The notes beneath the pieces were generated by a model. The model saw only the letters and a list, made by a program, of their open reading frames with translations, was not told the DNA's origin and made no database searches. A stretch of DNA of 46,336 nt from Bacillota bacterium (GTDB taxonomy: Bacteria; Bacillota; Sulfobacillia; Sulfobacillales; JAIMBI01): positions 1 through 46,336 of the forward strand of contig JAJZWS010000022.1 of the NCBI GenBank assembly GCA_021846565.1, given 5' to 3'. The position numbers and the translations under genes are program-made. Positions 34,009 through 42,314 of this stretch are shown in pieces (the first letter of the stretch is position 1; each line of letters starts with the position of its first letter).

Positions 34009-34271
34009 GGCTGGCCCCGACCCCACTCACCGCGCAGAGCGCGCACCCAGCGGTCCACCTCGCGGTCTGAACCCCAGGGCCCATCGCGGTCTGCTAACAA
34101 GCCGGCTCCTCGGTCCAGCGCCTCGCGGAGGCGGTGAAGACGCACATACTCGCGAAGCGCCTCGACAATGACGGCGCTTCGCCGGCGTCCACCCGCCTCC
34201 GCGTCTATCTGCCGCAGGACCTCATCCGGTACACGGACATGTATCAGAACACCTTCTGCCACATGTATCAC
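34005..34271 (-). CDS. Ribbon-helix-helix antitoxin (VapB-like)
   Basis: An 88-residue partner of the downstream PIN toxin. VLIHVRVPDEVLRQIDAEAGG RRRSAVIVEALREYV has the pattern of an RHH DNA-binding domain (short beta strand, two helices), followed by a toxin-neutralising tail ending LRGEWGRGQP. The open frame begins at GTG 34271. The first eight codons arise from a 24-base duplication spacing (IHV-AEGVL-IHV), so the working start might be further in. A promoter-like pair at 34282-34308 would make a nearly leaderless mRNA. Confidence 0.75.
   Translation of the reverse strand: MIHVAEGVLIHVRVPDEVLRQIDAEAGGRRRSAVIVEALREYVRLHRLREALDRGAGLLADRDGPWGSDREVDRWVRALRGEWGRGQP
34237..34270 (-). repeat. 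Paired 10-base repeats over the antitoxin start (possible operator)
   Basis: TGATACATGT occurs twice on the minus strand (34261-34270 and 34237-34246), 24 bases start to start, each containing the palindrome ACATGT. RHH antitoxins often bind such half-site arrays to repress their own operon. The copies fall inside the first codons of the antitoxin frame. Confidence 0.5.
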
Positions 34272-34274
34272 CGT

Positions 34275-34308
34275 ATGCTACAATATAGTCGGCGCGGTGC
34301 TCCGTCAA
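34275..34308 (-). promoter_or_regulatory. Promoter-like elements upstream of the antitoxin gene
   Basis: On the minus strand TTGACG (34303-34308) and TATATT (34282-34287) are 15 bases apart, each 5 of 6 to consensus. The predicted start point is near 34275, only a few bases before the GTG at 34271. Confidence 0.45.
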
Positions 34309-34607
34309 GGGTTGCCCGGAGCGTGGTGTGTTCGTCAGGGCGGAGCGCATGGGACTTTCTGGTGCACCGCGCACGGGCGTGCTCGACGACCCAGATGGCC
34401 TTCTTGGCCATCGTTGCCCCCGTTAAGTCTGGCGAGCATGCGGACGGCCCCATTGGCGCCGCGGGGATGAATTTTTTGCCTGACGGCGGTGCTAACTTGG
34501 GGACAGGACATGACTGGCTCCGCCCGCCGCTGCCGCTGGTGGAGGTGCATTCTTGATGGGATACGCCAGCCCATGCCCAGGGTCTCGTGCGGCCGCGATG
34601 CCGCACG
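34309..34607. other. Gene-free stretch upstream of the GNAT remnant
   Basis: No frame here has a family signature, and no RNA gene, repeat or clear promoter beyond the antitoxin elements was seen. The adjacent GNAT remnant may once have begun here. Confidence 0.4.
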
Positions 34608-35091
34608 AGACCTCATGCGCGCCGATCATGCCTCGCGGGTGCTTGCCTTCGAGGAGGCGAATCGGTCCTATTTCGGCCTGGGTGCCCGATCGCGGGGACG
34701 ACTACTTCGCCGGGTTTGACGAACAGCATCGTCTATCACTAGCATCGCCGGCGTGGACTGTGATGGTTCGATCGTGGGCTGGGTCAACCTGTACCAGGTT
34801 GCCGACGGCGCGGGCGACCTGGGGTGCCGGATCGCCCAACGGTCCTCGGGACGCGGCCTAGCCACGGCCGCGGTCCGCATGTTATGTGCGCTCACCGTCT
34901 CCGATTATGGCCTGACCGTACTGTATGCATCGGCCCGAACGGAGAACGTGGCGTCCCTGACGGTACTCAGCGGGACGGGGTTTGTCGCCATCGGGGATGT
35001 TTCGCGCTCCGGTCGCCCTGGCATCCGGTACCGGCGGGAACTCGCCAGCCAGCCACGGGCTGACCCGCCGCGTGCTGGGGGCGCCCTTTAG
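34608..35091 (+). pseudogene. GNAT-family N-acetyltransferase pseudogene
   Basis: Three consecutive plus-strand frames carry a GNAT fold in order. The first is DLMRADHASRVLAFEEANRSYF from about 34608. The second is VPDRGDDYFAGFDEQH near 34685-34730. The third, from 34753, is DCDGSIVGWVNLYQVADG, then the acetyl-CoA loop AQRSSGRGLATAAVRML, then VASLTVLSGTGFVAIGDVSR and a stop at 35089-35091. The family acetylates amino groups such as ribosomal protein N-termini (RimJ/RimL-like). Two frame changes break it, leaving no start-linked product containing the whole fold. Confidence 0.75.
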
Positions 35092-35109
35092 CAGGTGCCG
35101 TACGGGCCC

Positions 35110-35527
35110 CCAGATCCGAACCCATCACCACAAAATTTCTCAGCGGGCACCCGATAAACGTTCGATCACGGCTCACCAGCGTGAGCTCGTAGTGAATGGC
35201 TTGCGAAATCAGCAACCGGTCAAACGGATCCTGATGCGCTGCGCGCAGGCTCGCGACGCCCATGACCTGAGGCAACTCACATCCCCCACCGCAAGAGATT
35301 GGCTCGCGACCAGGGCAGGCGCCAAAGCCGCCACGCCCCCCTCCACTGCGATGCGCTCGAGCGCCTCCTTCGTGACGAGCTCACTGACACTACGGTCGTC
35401 TTGACGCGGTTGCGAGGGTCAGCCCGCGCTCGGAGGGTTCGGGCGGACAGATGCCTCGGATCCTGGGCCCGCCCCAAGAGGGCATGCGTGTCTGGCAGAA
35501 GGTCTAGCTCTTGGGCCACGGAGTAAA
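35110..35527 (-). pseudogene. Second PIN-domain (VapC-like) toxin pseudogene
   Basis: The minus strand carries LDLLPDTHALLGRAQDPRHL then SARTLRARADPRNRV (35527-35420), the typical LLLDTHALLWW...LSxxAREALADPxNRV start of a PIN toxin. The sequence then changes frame (SELVTKEALERIAVEGGVAA) and reappears as SLRAAHQDPFDRLLISQAI and HYELTLVSRDRTF (about 35250-35150), the family's HRDPFDRLLIAQA...LVTRD end. At least two frameshifts separate these. No intact antitoxin gene precedes it. It is a different subfamily from the intact VapC at 33541. Confidence 0.72.
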
Positions 35528-35589
35528 CCACTCCTCGGGCAACGGGTTGACTCCCATCGGCAAGTCAAGCGGACCCGCCGACTAAACGG

Positions 35590-35606
35590 GGGAACCCAGG
35601 GTTCCC
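35590..35606 (-). terminator. Terminator-like hairpin after whiA
   Basis: GGGAACC-CAG-GGTTCCC, seven pairs with a three-base loop, lies four bases past the whiA stop. It is followed on the minus strand by CCCGTTTAG, with only three T. Confidence 0.5.
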
Positions 35607-35610
35607 TGAC

Positions 35611-36477
35611 TCACCGCCGACTCTGCCGTCCTCGCACCCCCGCTGGCGGTCTCTTCTGTGGGGGGACGCCGGTGAGCATCCGCCGCAGCCGATAGGCCAC
35701 ACTCGGCTTGCTCAAAGGAGGCATCATCGCGCGGCCCAGTTGCTCCAGCGTCCAATCGGGGTGGTCCAGCCGCAGTTGGGCCAACCGTCGAAAGGCCTCC
35801 GGCCAGGCGTCCCAGCCCCCCTGGCCGCCCAGCGCCAGCAGTGCATGTTCCTGCGCCACGCCGGTCTCTACCGCCCGGCGCAGGTTTGACGCCTCGCCGT
35901 TCACGCGCCGGTTGACCTCGCCTTTCATTGAGCGCACGACGAACTCGGCCTCCAGCCGGAGTTGCGCCCGATGCGCCCCCAAGTGCGCCAAGACCGCCGC
36001 CACCTGGTCGTGGTCCTTGACATACACGACCGGGCGCTGGCGCCGGGTGGCCACCGGGGCGGAGATGCCCAGCTGCGCCATGGCTGCTTGCAGGACCGAT
36101 GCCCACTCGGCCGACGGCGCCACCACCTCCAGATGATACGGTCGGCCCGGGGCCGCCACGTAGCCCCGGGCCAAGACCGCGCCGCGAACCAGCGCCCGTG
36201 GCTCACGACCCGTCGGATGGTGCAGGGGGTAGCGCGACAGGGTCACAGTGTAGCGGCGCCGACCGGGTTCCGACAGCAATTGCGGCGCCAGGCCCACCGC
36301 CTTGGCCAGAGCAAAGGCGCGCCGGGCGACAACGGGCGAAGTCAGTGTGACCGGGCCATCGGCGCCCAGCGTGCCCAAAAGACCGGCCAACTCCGCGCGC
36401 GCCTCATCGACGCGTTTCCACGCGACCCGGCTGAGTTCGGCCTTCACCTCGCGGGTGTGGGACCAATCCGTACGCAT
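35611..36477 (-). CDS. whiA: Sporulation/division regulator WhiA family protein
   Basis: A 288-residue WhiA. It starts MRTDWSHTREVKAELSRVAW, matching the usual (S/T)xEVKxELxxV opening. Two degenerate LAGLIDADG-type halves follow (ELAGLLGTLGADG near 28-40; RALVRGAVLARGYVAAPG near 93-110). The C-terminal helix-turn-helix is QLRLDHPDWTLEQLGRAMMPPLSKPSVAYRLRRM, the conserved LRxxHPDxSLxELGxxLxPPLSKSGVNHRLRRL-type end, with SVAYRL in place of SGVNHRL. The start is set by an AGGAGGAGG site; it lies inside yvcK, overlapping it by 74 bases. Its role is DNA binding in division and chromosome segregation, and in sporulation in actinobacteria. Confidence 0.93.
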   Translation of the reverse strand: MRTDWSHTREVKAELSRVAWKRVDEARAELAGLLGTLGADGPVTLTSPVVARRAFALAKAVGLAPQLLSEPGRRRYTVTLSRYPLHHPTGREPRALVRGAVLARGYVAAPGRPYHLEVVAPSAEWASVLQAAMAQLGISAPVATRRQRPVVYVKDHDQVAAVLAHLGAHRAQLRLEAEFVVRSMKGEVNRRVNGEASNLRRAVETGVAQEHALLALGGQGGWDAWPEAFRRLAQLRLDHPDWTLEQLGRAMMPPLSKPSVAYRLRRMLTGVPPQKRPPAGVRGRQSRR

Positions 36478-37777
36478 GTGCGTCCTCCTCCTGTGCCTGC
36501 CTGAGGCGCTGGTCCAACATGAGGCCCTCCCAGGGGCGCCGCCGGGCCCAGTCCGGTTTGAGCCGCAACAACAGCCGCAGTGTGGCGCGGGCTACGCGAT
36601 CCGAGTTGTGACGCACCACCCCCGCCACCTCCAGCAGCGGGGCGTGGACCACGACCACACGACGCGGAAACCCGGTGCCGCGCCCCACCGGCTCCGCTCC
36701 GCTGGCCCGGTAGCGGTCCAACACTTCGTCGGGCGCCGGCTCATCGTTGATGAGCACCGCGTCAATGATGCCCGGGCCCACGTGGTCCTCCACTGCCTTG
36801 AAGTGATCATAGGCCGAGTAGCCGCCGGTTTCGCCCGGCTCCGTCATCACGTTGGCCACATACACCGTGGCAGCCCGGGTTTGCCGCACCGCTTCGGCAA
36901 TGGGCCCGATCAAGAGGCTCGGGATGACCGACGTATAGAGACTGCCCGGCCCCAGCACCAGGAGGTCCGCGTTCAGGATGGCCCGGACAGCTTCCACCGG
37001 CGGCGTGGCATCCCCGGGATTCAGCCACACCCGTTTGATGCGCTCCGGACTCTGTCCAATCACGCTCTCCCCCCGGCGCACTGAGCCGTCAGCCAGCTCC
37101 GCCACCAACTCGACGGAGTCCAGGGTGGCGGGAAACACATCGCCGCGCACCGCCAGCACGCGCGACGACGCGCGCAGCGCTGTGACGAAGTCGCCCGTGG
37201 TTTCCCGCATCGCGGCCAAAAACAAGTTGCCAAAGCTGTGCCCGCTGAGCTCGCCCTGATCAAATCGATACTGAAACAAGTCGCGCATCAAGGGCTCCGC
37301 GTCTGCGAGCGCCACCAAGCAGTTGCGCAGGTCGCCCGGCGGCAGCATGCCCATCGCGCCGCGCAGCCGTCCCGAACTGCCCCCGTCGTCCGCCACCGTC
37401 ACGATGGCCGTGAGATTCGCGGTGTAGTCTTTGAGTCCTCGGAGCAACGCCGGCAGGCCCGTGCCCCCGCCCACAGCCACCACTTTGGGTCCGCGGGCGC
37501 CGCGCCGGCGCACCAACAGCATGCGCGCCAGGGAATCCTCGGAAACATCAAACGCCTGCGCCAGCGATCGGACCAGCTGCAGCGAGCCTACCAGCACGAG
37601 GGCGATGCCCAAGAGCAGCACCCACACCAGCAGGTCGCCGTGCCGGGTCCACGCCCGAAACGGCGCGGTGATTTCGCCGGACTCGAGCGCAATGGCGGCG
37701 CCCACGGCCAGCAGGCCCACGCCCACCATGGCAAGGTAGCGCTTGAGGCGCAGCCCCGGGGCCAGCCAACGCCACAC
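36404..37777 (-). CDS. yvcK: YvcK family protein (gluconeogenesis factor; UDP-sugar-binding, CofD-like fold)
   Basis: A 457-residue protein. Two N-terminal membrane segments (about 12-31 and 48-66) precede the CofD-like domain, with KVVAVGGGTGLPALLRGLK (98-116), TVADDGGSSGRLR (127-139), GDLRNCLVALAD, SGHSFGNLFLAAM and LGPGSLYTSVIPSLL. The family binds UDP-sugars and supports wall synthesis and carbon-source switching. The membrane-anchored form is longer than the about 320-residue soluble B. subtilis type. The start is GTG at 37777, sharing one base with the rapZ stop. The C-terminal about 25 residues are Arg/Glu-rich and encoded over the whiA start. Confidence 0.94.
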   Translation of the reverse strand: MWRWLAPGLRLKRYLAMVGVGLLAVGAAIALESGEITAPFRAWTRHGDLLVWVLLLGIALVLVGSLQLVRSLAQAFDVSEDSLARMLLVRRRGARGPKVVAVGGGTGLPALLRGLKDYTANLTAIVTVADDGGSSGRLRGAMGMLPPGDLRNCLVALADAEPLMRDLFQYRFDQGELSGHSFGNLFLAAMRETTGDFVTALRASSRVLAVRGDVFPATLDSVELVAELADGSVRRGESVIGQSPERIKRVWLNPGDATPPVEAVRAILNADLLVLGPGSLYTSVIPSLLIGPIAEAVRQTRAATVYVANVMTEPGETGGYSAYDHFKAVEDHVGPGIIDAVLINDEPAPDEVLDRYRASGAEPVGRGTGFPRRVVVVHAPLLEVAGVVRHNSDRVARATLRLLLRLKPDWARRRPWEGLMLDQRLRQAQEEDAHAYGLVPHPRGEGRTQPGRVETRR

Positions 37778-38667
37778 TACCGCCGGCTCCCAAGGCTGTC
37801 GTCGCCGTCGGGCGGGGTTCCGATGTCACGGTGCTCCACCTCAACCGGCACGCCCTGCCGCTCCAAGTAACTGGCCAGACGGTCGGCCACCACCACCGAC
37901 CGATGGCGGCCGCCGGTACACCCGATGGCCACCGCGAGCGATGCCTTGCCCTCGTGACGATAAAGCGGCACCAAGAAGTCCAACAGTTCCGACAGACGCG
38001 CCAGCGTACCCTGGGTCACTGGCCAGTTGAGGACGAAATTTTGCACGGCGGGGTCGGTGCCGATGCGGGGGCGGAGCTCCGCCTCGTAGTGCGGGTTGGG
38101 CAGGAAGCGGACGTCAAACACCAGGTCCGCATCCAACGGCAGCCCGTGCTTGTAGCCGAAGGACACCACCCGCACCTGAAACGGCAGCCCTCCCGGGTCA
38201 AGCGCAAACAATTGCGCGACCCGGTCGCGTGCCTGGTGCGGCGTCAGGCTGGATGTATCGAGCACCACGTCGGCGCGCCCGCGGAGATCCTCCAGGCGCG
38301 CCCGCTCCTGGCGGATGGCTTCGGTCAGCGACGTGCGGGACCCGAGGGGATGGGCCCGGCGCGACGCTTTGTAGCGGTGAATGAGCACGGTCTCCTCGGC
38401 CTCGAGAAACAGCAGGGAATACGGCTGGCCAGCCTCGGTGAGATCGTCGAGTGCCTGCTCCACGTCCTGAAAGAAGTTCCCGCCGCGGACGTCGATGACG
38501 ATGGCCGCCCCCACCACTTCCGGCGCTTTTCGAACCAGCTCCGCAAACCGCAGCAACAGCGCGGGGGGCAGGTTGTCCACACAGAAGTAGCCGAGGTCCT
38601 CAAACGCGCGCAGAATGAGCGTGCGGCCGGCCCCCGACTGCCCCGTGATGATGAGAAGCCGCGCCAT
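37777..38667 (-). CDS. rapZ: RapZ/YvcJ family nucleotide-binding protein
   Basis: A 296-residue P-loop protein from the ATG at 38667 (GGGAGGTGGGG site). The Walker A is GQSGAGRT (9-16), with Arg in place of the usual Lys, followed by FEDLGYFCVDNLPP. The C-terminal part has VVSFGYKHGLPLDADLVFDVRFLPNP and AIGCTGGRHRSVVVADRL, both family hallmarks. In E. coli RapZ senses glucosamine-6-phosphate and controls glmS mRNA; Gram-positive members are less understood. The organism here also has a glmS ribozyme. It is the first gene of rapZ-yvcK-whiA. Confidence 0.95.
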   Translation of the reverse strand: MARLLIITGQSGAGRTLILRAFEDLGYFCVDNLPPALLLRFAELVRKAPEVVGAAIVIDVRGGNFFQDVEQALDDLTEAGQPYSLLFLEAEETVLIHRYKASRRAHPLGSRTSLTEAIRQERARLEDLRGRADVVLDTSSLTPHQARDRVAQLFALDPGGLPFQVRVVSFGYKHGLPLDADLVFDVRFLPNPHYEAELRPRIGTDPAVQNFVLNWPVTQGTLARLSELLDFLVPLYRHEGKASLAVAIGCTGGRHRSVVVADRLASYLERQGVPVEVEHRDIGTPPDGDDSLGSRR

Positions 38668-38807
38668 TCCCCACCTCCCATCCCCACAATTATCGCCCAA
38701 ACGGGTCGGCTGCGCGACGTCGACCCCCCCAAAGTCCAAGCCGTCGACGAATTCCATAGCGATTTCCAACGCGATCCCGGAGTCCAAGCATGACAGGAGG
38801 CTGTTTC

Positions 38808-39836
38808 ATGAGTATGCGAACTACGCTCGGCCTGTTGGCCGGAGCCACCCTGCTCGCGGTGCCAGCGTTGTCAACGGTGGCGTTTGCCCACCCGTCACCC
38901 GGGATGAGCGTGTGGGGGCAAAGCCGTTATGCCGGCGGCTCGGCGGCACTGACCGCCGCCGGTGGGGTGCAGGGGGCCACGCACTCCACCACCCAGGCTA
39001 GCGCGCCCATGGCGCAGGTGGAGGGAGTGCTCACCGCGCCGGTGGCGGTGACAGCCACCACCAGCACCTCGAGCTCCTTGCAAAGCTCCTCCACCTTTTC
39101 TGGGAACGTGGCTGGGCTGATCGTGATGTTTGGGGGACAAGCCAACGTCCGGCCACTGCTCACCGTCACCACCCTATCTTCGGTGCAGTCCACCGCGACC
39201 CTCACGCTGGCATCAGGCGCATCGTACACGATGGCGGCCAACGCCACGGTGACCTACCAGGGACAAGCGTACGCGGGCACCATGCTGTTCCCCGGTGAGC
39301 GCGTGCACCTCACCCTCAGCCAGGGCATGGTGACCGCCATCCAGTTGCAAAGCACCAGTGCGTGGGAGACGTACAAGGGCATGTCCACCGGCAGCGTGCA
39401 GTTGTCTTACGCCGGGGGCACGACGTTCACGGCCCCGTTGGCCGCGTCCGCCATGGTGCGCACCGCGTCGGGCACGACGGCGGTGGCCTCGAGCACCCTC
39501 ACCACCGGTACGCTGGTGCGCGCGGTGTTCAACGCCCAGGGCCAGGTGGTGCTGCTGCAGGAAACCGGCCGCACCAAGGCGCCGGCAGGCCAGACGTCCA
39601 CGTCGGCCTCGGGTCGAGCCAACGCCAGCACCAAAAGCCAGGCATCCTCGAAAGGCCAGGGCGTGGCGAATGCCTCACCCCAGGGCCAATCGGCGGGCTC
39701 CACCCACAGCCAGGCCAGCGCGCACGCCCAAGGGGCCGCACACGCCAACGCCCACGCGAAGGGCCACGGAGGCTTGGCCCTGGGACTGTCTGCATCCGCC
39801 AGCACCAACGTCGGGGGCAACCTCGGCTCGTCATAA
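38808..39836 (+). CDS. Secreted low-complexity protein of unknown function
   Basis: 342 residues from the ATG at 38808 (AGGAGG site seven bases upstream). The signal peptide is MSMRTTLGLLAGATLLAV then PALSTVAFA, with likely cleavage after AFA (residue 27). The mature part up to about 255 is Thr/Ser/Ala/Val-rich and probably beta-structured, with two similar segments (SGASYTMAANATVTYQGQAY and GGTTFTAPLAASAMVRTASG) suggesting a duplicated domain. The last 85 residues are disordered-looking and rich in Ala, Ser, Gln, Gly and His (QASSKGQG, HSQASAHAQGAAHANAHAKG). There is no sortase motif and no membrane anchor. It could be a surface or matrix protein; no homologue was recognised. It is divergently transcribed from rapZ. 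Confidence 0.7.
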   Translation: MSMRTTLGLLAGATLLAVPALSTVAFAHPSPGMSVWGQSRYAGGSAALTAAGGVQGATHSTTQASAPMAQVEGVLTAPVAVTATTSTSSSLQSSSTFSGNVAGLIVMFGGQANVRPLLTVTTLSSVQSTATLTLASGASYTMAANATVTYQGQAYAGTMLFPGERVHLTLSQGMVTAIQLQSTSAWETYKGMSTGSVQLSYAGGTTFTAPLAASAMVRTASGTTAVASSTLTTGTLVRAVFNAQGQVVLLQETGRTKAPAGQTSTSASGRANASTKSQASSKGQGVANASPQGQSAGSTHSQASAHAQGAAHANAHAKGHGGLALGLSASASTNVGGNLGSS

Positions 39837-39859
39837 CCCCGCGGCGCATCCACCGCACC

Positions 39860-39887
39860 GACAGCGGGCCCCTCGGGGTCCGCTGTC
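39860..39887 (+). terminator. Terminator-like hairpin after the secreted protein gene
   Basis: GACAGCGGGCCC-CTCG-GGGTCCGCTGTC forms a 12-pair stem (one G-T pair) with a four-base loop, 23 bases past the stop. The sequence after it (TCGGTGTGATCGG) has no T-run. Confidence 0.6.
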
Positions 39888-40243
39888 TCGGTGTGATCGG
39901 CCCGTCACCGGGGCGCGTCGGCCGTTGGGGAAGCGCCGACAGCAAAATGGCATCCGCCGTCGCGGACATAGGCGTGGAGCCCGCCTTGCCGACGACGGTC
40001 AGCTGGTAGGACACCCCTTGGTACCTTGTCTGCACCGTGATGCTGGGCTCACCGGTCCCCACCGTGAGCGCCTGCGACGGAAATCGTGTGCCCATCAACG
40101 ACCGACGCCGTGACGCCGGCCCCCCCAATCTGCATGGGGAGGGCGGTTTCCATCAGCTGAAAGATCCCTGCCGCGGCCTGGTGATCCTGCATGCTTTCCG
40201 GCCACGACCGGCTCCATGCGATTGCAGAGGAGGAACCGTCATA
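39888..40243. other. Gap with possible remnant of a minus-strand secreted protein gene
   Basis: On the minus strand two frames read protein-like in order: QAAAGIFQLMETALPMQIGG (about 40190-40130), then FPSQALTVGTGEPSITVQTR and GVSYQLTVVGKAGSTPMSATADAILLSALP (about 40080-39930). They might be one decayed gene joined by a frameshift near 40100. I cannot name a family, and no intact start is present. Confidence 0.3.
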
Positions 40244-41180
40244 ATGGACGACACCCACCGGCGCCTGGCTTTAGTGGGGTTTGGTTTCGGCCTCGTCATC
40301 CTGGCCGAGTGTTGCCGGACCGTGGACGCGCTCCAGCCCTCAGCGGCAGCGGCCGCGGGGCTGTGGCTCCGCATCGCGGAAGTGTCCCTGCACATGGGCG
40401 CGCTTACGTGCACGGCATCAGCGCCGGCTCGCCGCCAGAGACCCGGTGGCGTGCAGACATCAGCCAAGCCTGGGCGCTGGTGCTCATGGGTTGTGGCTCG
40501 CGAGCCCACCGCATGTTTTAAGGCGTTGCCGACGAGGCCTTGGGGCTGGGCTGCGCGGTCTGGGCGTCCCATGCGTTGAGCAATGGGGTTTGGCATCGCG
40601 ATCCGCGCGTCGGCGACGCCCTCGCGCGATTCCTGAAGGCCGGGGCATTGGTGCAGGGCGCCGGCGACGTTGCATCTGCGGCCGCCGCTCGACTCGGGGC
40701 GGGGCTCATCGCCGCATCCGGTGAAGACCCAACCGGACTGATGGCCATGCGCCGGGCGCGGCTGTCCTTTCAGGGGGTCGGCCAGGTCATGGCGTTCGCG
40801 CGGGCCGCTCGCCTGGAAATGTTCGCGCTCCTGATCCTCGACCGCGTGGAGAGCGCACGGGCACTGGGTCGCGAGGTCTTGACCCACCTGCGCGACCGGG
40901 ACGGATCGGTGCTGACGGCGTGGATCCGCGACCCGCTGGCTTTGGCCGGCACCTGGGACGGGTCCTCCGACAGCACTATCCAGGAGACGCTCGCCGAATC
41001 TTGGGGTGTATCGCGCCTTGCACCTCGGGCCCGACGCCCGGTGCGCCACCACGGCGCGGAACATGCTCACCGCGGGCGGCTCACCCGCGCTGCGCCAGTG
41101 GGTGCAGCGCACGCCGGCCGCCGCCTGGTGTTGGCCGATTTCCTCCAACACCAATTTTATAGTGCATCTGCAAGGCGAGG
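40244..41180 (+). pseudogene. Helical (possibly TPR-like) protein gene, disrupted
   Basis: It starts at the ATG at 40244 (AGGAGG site) with DDTHRRLALVGFGFGLVILA. It changes frame near 40405 to HGISAGSPPETRWRADISQA, meets a TAA stop at 40519-40521, and continues in that same frame with GVADEALGLGCAVWASHALS, DVASAAAARLGAGLIAASGE and ARLEMFALLILDRVESARAL. Near 41005 it changes frame again to VYRALHLGPDARCATTARNM. The pieces are alanine-rich helices of the kind seen in tetratricopeptide proteins, but no domain is assigned. It was probably transcribed together with the ATPase gene that follows, which is also broken. Confidence 0.55.
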
Positions 41181-41189
41181 AGGAACTAC

Positions 41190-42304
41190 GTGGCGGATAC
41201 CCTGTTCCCCATTGGGATCTCGGCCGGCAGAGAGCACGTGGTCGACCGCGAGCAGTTCGGGGACAGGCTGGCTCAACAGCTTGCCGACCGGGTCAGCCTC
41301 GTGCTGTCGGCGCCCCAGCGTACGGGAAAAACGTCCGTGGCGCTCGAAGTGCTGCGGCGCCTGAAGTCGGGCGGCGTCCTTACTGGGGCGATCGACTCGG
41401 CCGGCGTCACCTCGACCGAAGATTTTGCAGACCGGCTTTCCACCGAGTGTCTGCACAAACTGCCCCCTGCGGGTCGCCTGTCGCGCGCCGCGGGCCGCGG
41501 GTGGCGCGAGTTGCTGACGCACCCGGAAATTCGTGTCCGGCTCCACGATCTGGAGCTGGCCGCCTCGTGGCGCGGGTGGGAGGAGAGGGATCCCTTGGAC
41601 AAGCTGGACACCGCGTTGGGCTTGCCCGAGGTCATCGGGGCCCGAACGGGACAGCGTTTCGTGGTCATGATGGACGAGTTTCAGCTGCTGCGGGATCTGG
41701 GATCGGCGGCGCTGATGCGGCGCATGCGCAGCATTCTCCAGCTGCAGCAGCACACGGCGTTCCTGTTCCTGTTCCTGGGCAGTCGGGCGGCATCATGCAT
41801 CAGCTGTTGGAATCCCGCCAGCAGCCGTGCTTCCGATACGCCCTAGGCCAGGAGCTGCCCGCCATTCCGGGTCCGGCCTGGCGCACCTATATCCAGGCGC
41901 GCCTGGCGACTTGAGGCCGCACGATCGAGGACCGCGCGCTTGATGCCGTGCTGGAGGCCACCGGCGGCCACCCCTACGACACCATGGAAGTCGCGTACTA
42001 CGCCTACCTGCTGGGGCGCGACCGTCCGAATCCTTTCGACCGGGCGTTGGTCATGGCCACCATTGACCAAACTGAAGACATGCTGGCGCCCGTCTTCGCG
42101 GCTGAACTGGACAGCTGGGGGGCCAAGGCTCGCCTGGTGCTGGCGCGGCTCGCGCAGGGGCAACCCCGGTGTGGGCGGGAGGGATCCAACTCGGCCATTC
42201 GAAATGCCCTTCAAGACCTCCTCCCAGCCGGAGGGCTGGTCCGCTTGCGCCGGGGACGCTACGCGTTTGGCGAGCCGATGCTGTGGCGCCACCTAAGGCG
42301 ATAA
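41190..42304 (+). pseudogene. AAA-type (archaeal-type ATPase family) protein gene, disrupted
   Basis: It starts at GTG 41190 (GAGGAGG site). Walker A is LSAPQRTGKTSVALEVLR and Walker B is RFVVMMDEFQLLRDLGSA. The reading frame is lost near 41780 (…FLFLFLGS, then in another frame GGIMHQLLESRQQPCFRYAL), and a TGA at 41912-41914 interrupts the second frame. The C-terminal part (ALDAVLEATGGHPYDTMEVA...NALQDLLPAGGLVRLRRGRY, then FGEPMLWRHLRR) is otherwise open to 42304. The overall layout resembles the PF01637 ATPase family with its C-terminal winged helix, found mainly in archaea and in scattered bacteria. With one frameshift and one stop, a full-length product is not made. Confidence 0.72.
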
Positions 42305-42314
42305 GGCGCCGATG

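Noticed and set aside
38620-38645. RapZ Walker A with Arg instead of Lys (GQSGAGRT) as a loss of function
   Set aside because: The same GRS/GRT form is common in actinobacterial homologues, and all other motifs are intact, so it is treated as a natural variant.
40153-41154. Minus-strand open frame of 333 codons opposite the broken helical-protein gene
   Set aside because: No start site or family features and an antisense-type composition; the plus strand carries coherent helical segments with ribosome site and start.
41912-41914. Selenocysteine reading of the TGA in the ATPase gene
   Set aside because: The same gene also has a frameshift near 41780, no Sec-insertion-like hairpin was evident, and the family does not use selenocysteine.
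11944-42310. Insertion sequences or transposase genes as the cause of gene decay
   Set aside because: No transposase signature, terminal inverted repeats or target-site duplications were found near any of the broken genes.
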